Made by a program: the position numbers and the translations under genes
The notes under the pieces: generated by a model
What the model was told of the DNA's origin: nothing
What the model saw: the letters and a program-made list of their open reading frames with translations, nothing else
Databases searched by the model: none
Shown here: positions 52,481 to 63,439 of the stretch, one piece after another
Layout: every line of letters starts with the position of its first letter
Numbering within the stretch: the stretch's first letter is position 1
Source of the DNA: Epiperipatus broadwayi
Lineage: Eukaryota; Onychophora; Udeonychophora; Euonychophora; Peripatidae
DNA length: 64,000 bases
Direction: 5' to 3'
NCBI GenBank assembly: GCA_028023455.1
Contig: JAQFVV010006199.1
Coordinates: 1,612,001-1,676,000, forward strand

Positions 52481-54955
52481 CCACCAGAAGAGGGGGAACA
52501 CATCTAACTATGGTTGAACCTAGTGTCTTCGGGTAGGATGCTGTGAATAACATGATGGAGTAACTAACCAATGATCATATCCACCTCCAATGGGCTAGCT
52601 CTTAGTTTACTTATTAAATTTAGATACAATTTAGGCTAGTTCATCCATACCTCACCCCTCTTTTGAATTCCATTACACCTCAAGTATTTAAACCCAGGAA
52701 GAATAATACCTTTAGCTCTCTTCAGGGATGAATTTACTTTATGTTGCAACTAAGTTTTCATTGACTTAAAATACATCCAACCCTATTGCTGTGTTATATG
52801 TTATAATAATATGTGTGTGCATATATATTTAGTCAATTAAATTAATGAGTGAGTGTATGAGCGAGTTTGATAAACTAGAGATCAATTTGATTTAAAACAC
52901 ATTAACAATTTTTATTTATAACAGAGAAAAATCCAAATTCCAATAACATAGCAAAAAAATGTGATTATATGTGGCATCTCTACTATATCAATGACTAAAA
53001 TTATTTGTTACTCCAACCCATACTCATGATAGATATGCATCAATAAAGATTCCCTATTTACAAGTAAATAAGATTGGCTAAAACAAAAAAAAATCAAAGA
53101 AAAATTATTTCATTGTCATAACGATTGTGAAGCTGATTGACTAACTATTTATAAGATCATATCACTGTATATCCAATAGCTCCATTATCCAATTTCAGCT
53201 GGAGAGGTTCCATCTTCTTTGGGAACCCCCCTCCTTACCTATGTATAATGACCCTAAACTGGATAGAAAAAGTCTTTCACATGAGAATATTAGTCATTCA
53301 TACCAAATAAACTAAATGTAACAAATGTTAGTTAAACATAAACAAATAACATAAACTCTTTCCTGTACTAGTGCATGTAAATTAATATGGAAGAGCATCA
53401 AAAATTCTTAGCTCATCCCATATTATGTAATGATAATCATGATGATCAGATGTCAAATCACTGTGGAGGGGATAACCTAAATTTTATTTACAAAAAAAGA
53501 TTTTCTAGCTTACTAAACTTTCTCCCCTGTACTACATTACTTATGGAATGGACTCTCCTGACTGCAAACATGTTGAAACTTCCAAGTGTGAGAGTAATAA
53601 AAATAGAATTTTAAAAATGTATAAAGTAAAAATAAAAAAAATGTAACATCATAATTTTGATTTTGTTCAAATATTCCTGATTAAAGTCTGTAATTTTAAC
53701 ATTAATGTCTTTTATGGATACAATTTCTTTATCTCTCCATTGGTCTGTTCTGATAAATCCTCCAACATTCACTCAGATTCTCAGTAATGTGCTTGGATGA
53801 GGTTGTTTCCATTTCAGATGTCACTCTCTTCTGGCATCCACTCTGACCCTTCAGATAAAGCCTTAGGCATTTTTCTAGGCATTATTTATATGGTGAGTTA
53901 AATTGTCATGATTTATGGCAATTAAGACAGCACCCCAACTTTATGGAATGTTTATCTAGCCAGTATACATTGTTTGGTAATTTATAAAAAGAGAATTAAA
54001 TTTCTTTCAACTTATTATTTGGTGTTTACTAAATTTATGCAAAAGAAAGTTTTACTTCATTATTTATCAGTATATGCTGGTGATATAATATTCCTTTTTT
54101 TTTTTGTTCGATTGATAGCACAGTCTTCTGTCTTCGGTTATCAATATAAAATTATTTTAGTTCTTTTTATTACACTCTAAAGTTCATTAACTTGCCATTT
54201 TAAATGTTTATTATGATTTGCTTCAACTTTTAGCACTTTAAAATTTTATACAAAAGAGATAGTATTTTTAAACACAACGTCCATTTTATCCTTTGTTTTA
54301 ATGTTCGATATTATATTTATTGCTTGCAATTGTCATATCACTTGATAAAATAGAAAAGAGAATAGATATTAATTGGGTTTGTTTTCATAATGGGCTTAAC
54401 ATCTGTTGTTCAGCAAACTCACATTTTCAATTTCCTTTTCTATCACTGTAGGTGCCTATTGTTATGTGAATTAATGGTTGTTATTGATATTATGTAATAA
54501 CATTATGTACTAAAATTATGTAGCAAAATTCTATTCTCATTTTCCAACCCTTAGTTGCTTAGATATTGACTTGACCTCGGGTCATCACCACATCTACTAA
54601 GTTACTGTCTTACATCATGATGTTTACACATTAAGAAACAAGTTATTATTGGTATATATATATATATGAAACAAGTTATTATTGGTATATATATATATAT
54701 GAAAGGTTTCTATGATTAAACTTTTGTTTTCCATTAAAAAGGAGTATTTATTTCATTCTAACACTATCTTGGTTTGGTACTTATTTACAAAAAACTTCAA
54801 GAGTGTATGTATTTATATGTTTGTTTGCATATAGACAAACAATATCATATATCTAACCTATTATCTAAGCTTATGTTTTCCATGGGTTTAGTTTAATAGT
54901 GTGGACATATAAGGGTTGGTTTGAACTGGATTGTAAGCTACCCTTACAGTATAAA
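52480..54955. other. About 2.5 kb of unidentified DNA splitting a LINE
   Basis: LINE homology stops near 52480 and resumes in the same strand and in the right place in the protein near 54955, so this block is probably an insertion. It is somewhat richer in G+C than most of the window at 52490-52780, 53200-53280 and 53730-53960. Frames of 75 and 68 codons (53387-53614, 53974-54180) match nothing I know. On the minus strand near 53900-53945 CLNCHKS suggests a possible zinc knuckle, but the remaining ligands are not aligned and a stop intervenes. I found no long terminal or inverted repeats. Confidence 0.55.
54635..54700. repeat. 33-bp tandem duplication, two units
   Basis: GAAACAAGTTATTATTGG followed by (TA)n occurs twice with a period of 33 bp and no differences seen. 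Confidence 0.95.
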
Positions 54956-55560
54956 GACTTTAATTTCTTATTTAATGTTTAAAACAACTCAAGTCCTTTA
55001 TTAGCCAGTAACTGAAGAAAAATCTTCTGCAACTTTTAGCCCAAATGATTATAAAACTTGAGAATGTAAACCGATTTAAATACCTTTGATAGTTTTACAA
55101 GTAGAAAAGTGGACTTAGATTGAGGTACAATACAAACTCCAATGTCCTGCTGCTTCTTTTGATATGTTAAAAGGTATAGTGTTTTATCACAAGAAATAAC
55201 CATTGCATCTAGGTTTATTGTAAGTAGAGCTATTATTTTACCTAATTTATTATACAGAAGTGGAAGTTCTTTATTGGAACAATATAAAAAAAAAATTTAT
55301 TTAAGGATGTTCTATAAAGTTTTAAAAATTCAATGGCAAAATCATAAAACCAATTAATATATTCTTCAGTTTTCTGCATGGAATACCCATTAAGTTCATT
55401 ATTGTAAAATCACAACTCCATTGGATTGGCATGTAAAATGAATGAAAAAAAAATGTACTAAAACTAATGTAAAGTATATACCCATTGAATAGCATTGATA
55501 CATGGTTTTGATAGAAAAACACCTACATTGTCAAAACAGTTGTTAAAATTGAGAGTATGA
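54955..55560 (+). pseudogene. Decayed LINE, C-terminal region (3' portion of the split copy)
   Basis: From about 54979 the frame reads KTTQVLY, a stop, then PVTEEKSSATFSPNDYK, matching KTxVLYQPxPG...ITING. VNRFKYL near 55068 (family: VxxFxYLGS) follows, then SRAIILPNLLYRSGS near 55220 (family: YxAxVLPxLLYGxE). After that come LEQ near 55273, a short NIKWQ-like segment near 55330 and a frame-shifted piece recalling SQLRWxGHVxRM near 55410-55440. It continues the RT protein at the point where the 51190-52480 copy stops. Confidence 0.82.
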
Positions 55561-55699
55561 TAAAACCAAAATAAATAAAAAGTATTTATAAGATTAAATG
55601 AGTAAGAATATAAATCTTGGTAAGATATTTTAAATTTTTGGAAAGAAGTAGTGAAAAAAAAATAGTGAAAATTGCAATGCTTTAGCAGACTTAAATTAT

Positions 55700-56000
55700 T
55701 TTGTGATTCATTAAAATTAGTTTTAAGAACATGATGTTATTTTGTTTGGGATGTAGCTTTATATAAAATTGAGATATGGATAATTAAGAAATGATTGAAG
55801 ATTTTAGGAAATTGGATTTGGAGAAGAATGGAAAAAGGGCTATCGAAGTATCAAAAGAGTAAATAAAACATTATTATTTATTGGGGGAATTATGTAGAAT
55901 TGTGGTAAATATAATGTTGTTAGAAAAAGATGATCGATAACATTTAGAAAGGAAATAGATCTGAATATTTAATTAGAGCCAGGGACAGAAAGACTTGTAG
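55700..56000 (+). pseudogene. Possible RTE-type LINE C-terminal fragment
   Basis: From about 55760 the frames give IEIWIIKK-like and then IWRRMEK near 55830, recalling the block ExWCYRRMLKIS found after the YGxETW motif in LINE proteins. Beyond 55900 similarity is lost. A hAT-derived element begins at about 56060. Confidence 0.35.
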
Positions 56001-56051
56001 AAAAAGATTTGGTTTTGTAACATCAAATATTTTGGAAAATAGCTAATAATG

Positions 56052-56572
56052 ATTTTAATCAGTAGTCTTCAACCTTTTCACACCTGCAGACCAGTAAAAA
56101 TAAGGATAAGGTTTTGGGGACCAGCAGAAGTCTATAGATAAATTTTCTTAAAGATATAAGCTGCTTGCCTTAGATGAACATAATTGTTATAACTGATCAA
56201 AACAATAATGTTAAATATACCAGATGAAGTTATATATATATGGAGTTTGTATGATAAAAAACTTTTTTTTAATTTTGAATTTTTTTAGAAAAGTAATAAA
56301 AAATTTAATTCTACCCCCCCCCCCTAAACATCTGTGTTAACTAGAAAAACAAATTAATTTATGCATGATTGATTAGATTTTTTTTCCGTTCTGTTTCTTT
56401 TTTTTTTAATTGGGTAAAATGAGAAATACAAATTGTTTATAATAATTAAAAGTTTAAACTCTTATTATTTTGTTTTTACAAACTTTCCTGCCAGTCTAGC
56501 TTGGACCGGCAGAAAAGTTCTGTGGCCCGGCGCTGGTCCGCAGACCAAGGATTGAAGACCACTGATTTAAAC
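56052..56572. mobile_element. Non-autonomous hAT-type element
   Basis: The body (56060-56564) starts CAGTAGTCTTCAACCTTTTC and ends AAGGATTGAAGACCACTG, imperfect terminal inverted repeats of about 18 bp. Flanks ATTTTAAT (56052-56059) and ATTTAAAC (56565-56572) may be a decayed 8-bp duplication. CAGTGGTCxxCAACC ends with GACCGGCAG/CTGGTCCGCAGACC subterminal motifs are typical of animal hAT MITEs. The interior of about 505 bp has no transposase similarity and contains a C11 run at 56314-56324. Confidence 0.85.
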
Positions 56573-56579
56573 CATCTTA

Positions 56580-57200
56580 AAAGTGTATTATTGTCTTGGG
56601 TCTAGATTTAGTTTTTTTTTTTTTAGTTATCACTTTATTACCATAAATATCTGGGGTTGAATAAGACATTAATTTTAATTTGATCTAATGATTTGAAAAT
56701 ATTTTCAAAGATGAATGAAAAAATAAATATTATGCTTATGGATTCTGTAATTAAGTGTATTAATGCATCCTTTCTAAAAAATATATAATATGGAGTGAGG
56801 CTATAGAATTATTAAAAAGATTTTACACAAAAGAGGCATTAATCTCAGATATTATATATTTGCAATAGATCTTATGTGTGGAGTATCCAAATCATATAAT
56901 AAGACCAGAATAAAAATAGCATTTTTAATTTAGTGAATCATCATCTTGCTGAAAGATAAATTTAGTCTTATCATCATTTCTCACCTTGTCATTAATAATT
57001 CTGGTAATATATTTTAGATAGTATATTCTAGTTATAATTTTATTGGGGGTGAAAATTCTGCTTTTTTTTTTCCATGCCATTAACACATTCCAAATCATTC
57101 AATTGCATTCTTTGACTCAAAATAAACAAACACTTGCTCATTCATATTTTAAATTTTTATGTTACCATTAATTGCTTTCTAAATTTCTAAAACATCACAT
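56580..57200. other. A+T-rich DNA, no gene recognised
   Basis: I found no supported coding or structural feature here. Confidence 0.5.
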
Positions 57201-57262
57201 GGTTTTCTCTGTTTAAATATCTGTATCAAATGCAGTAATTCACTGTATTTACTCCAGAACCA
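57200..57262. repeat. Left part of a repeat copy disrupted by the hAT element
   Basis: TTTACTCCAGAACCATCTAAT here, joined across the hAT element to CTAATATAATCTTGATTATTGAATGGACATCAAATA (from about 57865), matches 61935-61990 (TACTTTAGAACCATCTACTA through TAATTAATGGATATGAAATA). The element therefore landed inside a pre-existing copy of the repeat seen at 61915 and 62290. Confidence 0.65.
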
Positions 57263-57567
57263 TCTAATGCAGGGGTGGGCAAATAGTGGCCCAAGGGCCA
57301 CATGTGGCCCACTAAGAGTTTTTATGTGGCCCACCAAGACATTCAGAAAAATTCACCTTGAACTGAGATTTCCTTTCCGTGCATGACCGAAGATTCATCT
57401 CATATTTTTCACTAGGATGGCCACATCAATACACATGTGCAGTGTAGATATGATGTGCAGTGTTTTTCCAGTTGATCTGGTTAATTTCAATTTTGTCTTA
57501 GCATTAGCAAATATATTTCCAACTTTAGTGAAACCATGAACCCTCCGAAAAATGTAAAATCAGTGGT

Positions 57568-57696
57568 GAGTGTCGCATGTTTAATGAAGAATGGACAAAC
57601 CAATATTTCTTTGTTAATACAGGGAATAAAACAGTGTGTTTATTGTGTCATGAAAAAAAGTGCAGCCCTCCACTAACCTTCGCTTCCACAAAGTGA
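57568..57696 (+). pseudogene. hAT transposase N-terminal remnant (BED zinc finger)
   Basis: The frame reads ECRMFNEEWTNQYFFVNTGN and continues KTVCLLCHEKK. It contains the aromatic start and CxxC pair of the BED-like finger of ZBED5-type transposases. The His/Cys second half is missing: after the CLLC pair the sequence turns into the tandem repeat at 57661-57840 and meets a stop at 57694. It is a dead fragment of the same transposase group as the pseudogene at 17940-19330. Confidence 0.85.
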
Positions 57697-57840
57697 CACC
57701 CAATGTGGCCATCCACTAACCTTCACTTCCACAAAGTGGCCCTCGATGTGGTCCTCTGCCAATCTCTGCAGCCCACTAACCTTCACTTCCACAAAGTGGC
57801 CCCTGATGTGTCCTCTGCCAACCTCTACAGCCCTCAAGCA
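57661..57840. repeat. Tandem repeat inside the hAT element (three diverged units)
   Basis: CCACTAACCTTCnCTTCCACAAAGTG recurs near 57669, 57713 and 57774. Each is followed by a GATGTGG-type segment, and the last two carry TCCTCTGCCAAnCTCT as well. Spacings are about 44 and 61 bp. The block is G+C-rich compared with its surroundings. The 60-codon minus-strand frame here is the translated repeat. Confidence 0.85.
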
Positions 57841-58099
57841 AAAACAATTGCTCACCCCTGAATTTCTAATATAATCTTGATTATTGAATGGACATCAAAT
57901 AGTAGTCACATTCAAATACCTATTGATGATGACAATAGCCAGAAACTAATGTAGAAATCAGAATATGGCAACTATTTAGAATCGATTGATAGCTAAAGCA
58001 TAAAATAGATGACTATGAGTAGAATAGAGTGAAAACTGTTCCTAATCTAGTAACTATTTTCTGATTTTTTTAAAATTAGTCCACTAAAGATAAATATAT

Positions 58100-59690
58100 A
58101 GCTGTTAGCATTTAAATCAACCTGTTTAAATTCTTTTGCATATCATACAATTAGAAAATCATTTACATTTTTCTTAGCAACACTTAGTTCTACAAATTAA
58201 AGTTTTAATTTATTGTTCAATGAAAAATCTATAAATTTCTAAGTCAAGCCATCATGCTTGTAAATCTAAAGTGAATATATATAGTTTAGGAAAGGTAAAT
58301 GCACAAACCTCATGTATTTTTCAAAAACAAACATTGTATTAGGTTATGATTACAAAAATAAAATAAAAAAAACCCACACATTTATTTTATAATCTCAGAA
58401 TATTTTAAAAGATAGCCTGAGTTCATTTAATGCAAATTTATATGTAAATTTAATAGTCAACAATTGACCTGATAATATTAATGTTAAAAAATAAATATTT
58501 ATTCTAAATATGCAATAATCTTTGTCAGTCTTTTTTTTCTACTTGTTATCATTTCTTTTTAGATTATTCAAGGATTGTCTAATATGTATATTTTCTAAAA
58601 TCAAATTAATTCTTCAAACCATAACTCAAGTAGTGATTATTTGTGACATTATATATATATATGGCATACTGCAATGATAGAATGGCAGACTTTAGCTTAA
58701 AGTCAATGAATTATAGCTTAATCTTATTTGTTTCCAGTATTCAAACTTTGTATGAAATCTTTGTTAAAAAGCCATTTAGTTATTTTTTACTAAACCTTTC
58801 TATCAGCATATTTGTGGTAACTCATTCCAATTATGAAATAATGATTCATGGTGATTTTTTTTTTTTTTGCCTATATGTCAAAATTGTTCTAAAATCTTCA
58901 TATTGTTCTGTGTTTACTTCTCTTTTCCACTAGATCCATAGCTATAAAAAATAATTGCATATTATTTGAAAGATGAATCATTATTTTTAATTTGACTTTT
59001 CTGATAGCTGTAATATTCCATATCATTATTATCAATTTCATCTTATTTTCCTATTTAGAGTGATTAGTTCATTACTATTATTTGTCTATAAATTTTCTAA
59101 ATATTTTTTCCACCTTTTCAAATATCATTGCCCTCCAACAATAATTTCCTTGTACCATTACATCGATTTCTTTTCCTTATAAAAGTTAAATAAACATGAC
59201 CTTATGAAAAATAACTAAAAACTTGAAATAAATTATTTACCCCCCCCCCCTTTTTTTTTTTGACATTTCAAAAGTTTTTTTTAATTTGATAAAGTATTAG
59301 TATGTATCTGAATATGTTGATGTTTTATTGGAATAATAAAGAATAAAATAAGTATATTAGTGTATTATATATGTATAATTAAGTTTGGCACAGTCAAAAT
59401 CATTGTATTTCATTTGTTGGAGCATTCATTTGAATTATTTGTATTTGATATCTTCTATTAAGGTAGATAACTAACATTGCCCCCCTCTCTAATATATAAT
59501 CAGTTTTCACAATCTTGTTCTTCCATTGTATATTTCTAAGATTTGATTTTTGTAATGAAGAATACGTCAATTTTTAAATATTTTCGCTTTTTCTTCTAAC
59601 TTCCTAAAGCCCACCAATATCTCATTTAATTTTCACTTCTTCTAATTCATGAAATCTTTCTTCATTTGCTATAAGTATTTTGTGGATTAA
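58100..59690. other. A+T-rich DNA, no gene recognised
   Basis: It contains a C11T11 junction (59240-59261). The 96-codon frame at 58643-58933 has no motif and is Ser/Phe/Leu-rich; it is probably chance. Confidence 0.55.
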
Positions 59691-60300
59691 AATAGGAAGC
59701 TAGGGCAGTAAAAGTCAATGGAGATAATTCAAGTCATCTAGATTTTTCAGATGATGGGGTTGTTTGATTCAGACCTTTAAGAATATTCTTGTTCAATATT
59801 TATCAAATGAAATTAAGACTAAAGATATATACTAAAAAGACAAAAATAATGTTTCCTAGGTTTTCTCAGAAGAAATAAATGAAGATTGATAATCATGAAT
59901 TGGATAAAGTGAATAACTATAAATATCTTAGTCAGATTATTATTACAGATGGGAACAGCAGAGGAAATTAATTATAGGATTAAATTTTGATAGAATGTTT
60001 TTGATAGGAATATTGATATTAAAAGGAAATGCACTTTTAATAAATTTATTGTATCAATTCATATATGTATGGACTTTTATCAGGAAAACAATATGGAAAC
60101 TTAAAAAAAAACATTCAACAAAATAAATGAAGATGTATGTAGATAATAATTCTAATATGATATTGCAAGTAAAATATGTATATAAGAGAACAAAGAAATA
60201 TTATTGTCTTCTGGGTGAAAAAATTGAAACATTGAAATGGAACTGAGCTAAATATTTTGTAAGATGGTAATAGATGGAAAATGATATTTCAACTAGATTT
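59690..60300 (+). pseudogene. Decayed RTE-type LINE, C-terminal part of RT
   Basis: Mixed frames read VNGDNSSHLDFSDDGVV near 59718 (family: INGExLxHLRFADDIVL; FADD has become FSDD). TKKTKIMF near 59836 (family: SKTKVM) follows, then IDNHELDKVNNYKYLSQIII near 59888 (family: IDNQxIExVxxYxYLGQxI). From 59950 an EINYRI-like stretch leads to DIKRKCTFNKFI near 60012 and IETLKWN near 60225 (family: IxxLKWxWAGHVAR). It is the same RTE type as 2440-5110 and 16640-17085. The 5' part is absent. Confidence 0.82.
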
Positions 60301-60317
60301 TAATTGTAAATGAAACC

Positions 60318-61715
60318 ACTAAAACATCACATGTTCATTATTTTTATACTTACATAATATGTTGAAATACTAGTAATTCTCTCCATACAGCAGTGCCATC
60401 CTAGTGCAAGCCAAAGTAATCAGTGGATGCTAGAAGATATGGGCATCACTCTCCCTATCTAGTATCTATTCATTCAACATTCTAAGACTAGTGTCTAGCT
60501 TGTGGCTTTTATGCTGAGAACTTTGTACATAGATTTTTGGATCTAATGCAACTCTTTAGTAGCCACCTTTTACTTTTTTAGTTAATTATAAAGCTATGAA
60601 CCCAAAATTAAAGCACAATAATGTTTTCATCCTGAACCTAGCTCAGTATCTATTCATTTTGGTGTCTTTGGTTTTTAAATAACCACACCAACATTCCTTT
60701 GGTTAGCATTGATATTAAGTCATTAAAACATTACATGTCACTATTTCTTAAGCTTACCCAATGTGTTAAAATAGTAGCAACTGTTTCCACACAGTAGTGC
60801 CATCCCATTGCAATCCATAGTAATCAATGGATGCTAGAAGGTTTGTACATAAAAATCTTTATCTAGTGCCTATTCATCCAATATTTCCAGATTAGTTTCT
60901 AGCTATTGCCTTTTTATCAGTGAGGAGAATTGTATCTGAAACACTGCATATAGATCTTTGAATCTAATGCAATCCTCCAGCAGCCATCTTTTGCCTTTTT
61001 AGTTAAACTATAAGCTATATACCCAAAATGAAGACATAATAAGATTTCCAATCCAAGCAAATTTGCTTGTATAGTCATAGAGATCTGAAATCCCAAATTA
61101 ATATCCAAAGATCTAGATGCAATACTTTCATATCCAAGGTCTCACTAATGAAACCCATATGCTAGTAAGTAGTCTGGGAATATTGCATGAATAGGCATTA
61201 GGTAGATAATTTGATGGACCAAGCTTTTAGCATCCATTGATTAATATGGATAGTAGTACTGGGTGGTTGATACTGTTTTATCAGATTGTTGTTTTAGTGG
61301 TCTAATACCATTCTTGTCCAAAAGATGTTGTTGACTAAGGTTATTGAAATCCTAAGATACCAAAATGTTCAGATACTGAACTGGTTTCTAATCTATGTGA
61401 GTATACAAATGAATTTGCTTGCATTGAAAACATTATTGTTGTGATTTGGGAATCATAGCTTTATAGTTAACTAAAAAAATAAAAGATGGCTGCTGAAAGA
61501 TTATATTAGATTCAAAGATTTTTGGTGCAGCACTCTCAGATACAAGACTCCTCACTGATGAAAGCTGCAAGTTAGAAACTAGTTTTGGGATACTGGATAT
61601 GTTTGCACTAGATAGGGATTTTGATGCACAAATCTAGTATCTATTGATTGCTATGGTTTTACTGGGTGGTACTAGTCTATGGAGAGAGTTACTACTGGAT
61701 TGTAAAAGACTTGGT
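60318..61715. repeat. 1.4-kb palindrome built from four copies of a ~404-bp unit
   Basis: Units A (about 60318-60715) and B (about 60716-61105) are head to tail. Units C (about 61108-61310) and D (about 61311-61715) are the same sequence in reverse. AGTGCCATC recurs at 60392 and 60796 (404 bp apart), and on the other arm ACTGGGTGG recurs at 61258 and 61661 (403 bp apart). Landmarks are AATCAATGGATGCTAGAAG, ATCAGTGAGGAG, GAATCTAATGCAATC, CAGCAGCCATCTTTTGCC and TTTTTAGTTAA. The sequence joining A to B (TTTTGGTGTCTTTGG) also pairs with that joining D to C, so the duplication came before the inversion. Unit C is truncated at the centre. There is no coding content that I can recognise. Confidence 0.88.
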
Positions 61716-61914
61716 AAGAAACTGCATATGTGATGGATGAATAAAACAAAAAAAATTTTTAGTATGGTGTAGAGAATAGAGGATAATTTAAATATGGAGA
61801 GACATTCATCCTAAAGCTGATTGATAATGACAATGATGATTTCATCTACCAAAAAGCATTTTGGTTTAACTTGACAACAGAGTACCAATGACAATCTAAC
61901 TGACTTTGTTATAT

Positions 61915-62470
61915 ATTTATGGTTTTTAAAAACAGTTTTTCTCCTACTTTAGAACCATCTACTATAAAATTTTGTAATTAATGGATATGAAATAATATAC
62001 AGCAATAATATCCATATTCCAAACCAATTTTGAATTTTGCTTTCATCAGTCAGGACTATTGTTCATTCAAAGCTGGCAATTAATTCACATATACATTTAA
62101 AAACCATCTTGTAATCATTATAATACTTCACACTAGATTGAAATTTTAAAAAACTAAAGTTTTAAATCCAAAGTAATTTGCTTACCTAGTATATAGATTT
62201 TATATTAATTAAATAAAGATCTATGCCAAATATTCACTTCTATCTTTTGGATGATATCAAAAATAATATATACCTTTCTCTTATGCTTACTCATAAGTTT
62301 TTCATAACAGTTCTTTAAAATCTACTTTGGAGTCATCTATTGTAAGTTTTAATAGTTAATGGACATCAGATGACATAATTATATAATATAACTTTCAGAT
62401 TTGTTATTGGCTTTTGCCCTCATCAGTGACAACTAAAATTCAAAGCTAAAACCAGCCACCTTTTATTCTT
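61915..62470 (+). repeat. Two diverged direct copies of a ~150-bp repeat
   Basis: 61925-62085 (ACTTTAGAACCATCTACTATA through GCTTTCATCAGTCAGGAC and CAAAGCTGG) and 62315-62455 (ACTTTGGAGTCATCTATTGTA through GCCCTCATCAGTGACAAC and CAAAGCTAAAACC) align over most of their length, about 380 bp apart. They share TCATCAGTnA with the 404-bp unit of the neighbouring palindrome and may be older relatives. A third, split copy surrounds the hAT element at 57263-57870. Confidence 0.7.
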
Positions 62471-62479
62471 TATATTATT

Positions 62480-63430
62480 CAAGAAATTCAAAAAATATCT
62501 GAGGGTTTAAACACAAGCCAACTCCCATAAGTCGCCAGATTAATTTTTATATATGTTAAAAAGCTCTTTTTTAATCTAACTGTATACTTTTTTATGCTTT
62601 GGTTAGAAAGATTAGCTGTTTTTAAAATGGTTTGTCAGTTGTTCAGAGAATTGATATTCAAATATCAAAATGATAATTTAAAAACATTTAATTTTCTCAA
62701 CCAAAGATAAGATTATATATATATTTACTATTAGTTGATAATCATCCAGATTTCAATTCAATATTTGTTCTAAATCTGGGAGTAATTATCTTGCATGTCA
62801 GAATAGTAGCTACCACTCACAAACTAATATGGCCATTCCAACTCCAAGTGCAAAAAACATTTAAAATATCATTATTATTATTAATAATAATACAGTAGAA
62901 ATAAGTTATGCATTGACTATATGAACCAACTTGTGAATCACAAAAATAATACTGCTCTATTATTCTATTTATTTGATATTTTGTGATTCTGTCTTTTTAA
63001 CTTCTTCAGAAAACTCGTTTCTAAAACACTTTAATATCATAACAAATTATTTTTCATCCTATCTTTAGGATGTCTTTGATATAATATTTATAAAGTAAAC
63101 ATTATCTATGTCTTCTGTAAAAATCATATTTAAATTCAACACAAATACCCTGTTAGAAAGTGCATTGTTCAACTATTTTGCATGTTAAATACAATGAAAT
63201 TACAATTTTACAATAGTAAGCCCTATAGTATCTAACCCAGAAATTTGAAGAATATGTTGTGTTTTTTTCTCATGATATTTACCAGTGTTTTAAAATTTTC
63301 TTGAATGAAATTTTTCTAATACCTTTATGTTATGCTAATAGGTTCTCTACATCTCTCTTCCATACAATAAATTAATATAAAATAACATTTTTATATATAG
63401 CTAATGTAGTTGCAATAGTTATTCCACTAT
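62480..63430. other. A+T-rich DNA, no clear feature
   Basis: It could hold the 3' part of the minus-strand LINE that begins at the window end, but no motif supports this. ATTATTATTATTAATAATAAT at 62871-62891 is a small simple palindrome. Confidence 0.45.
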
Positions 63431-63439
63431 GATGAAATA

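Larger units (their letters stand above)
57263..57870 (+). mobile_element. Internally deleted hAT element with BED-finger remnant
   Basis: The terminal inverted repeats are CAGGGGTGGGCAA at 57271 and TTGCTCACCCCTG ending at 57859. The subterminal GGCCCAAGGGCCACATGTGGCCC is typical of ZBED-type hAT elements of animals. About 590 bp remain of an element that would be over 2 kb when complete, so most of the transposase is deleted. CATCTAAT before and TTTCTAAT after the element may be its 8-bp duplication, with a few bases of uncertain assignment at each end. Confidence 0.9.

Noticed and set aside
53890-53950. Retroviral-type gag zinc knuckle (CLNCHKS) on the minus strand
   Set aside because: The His and last Cys are not at the required spacing and a stop lies within it. 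No integrase, protease or long terminal repeats were seen.
58643-58933. 96-codon open frame as a possible small protein
   Set aside because: No domain, signal or similarity that I can recognise. It begins in a TA run and contains a translated T-run.
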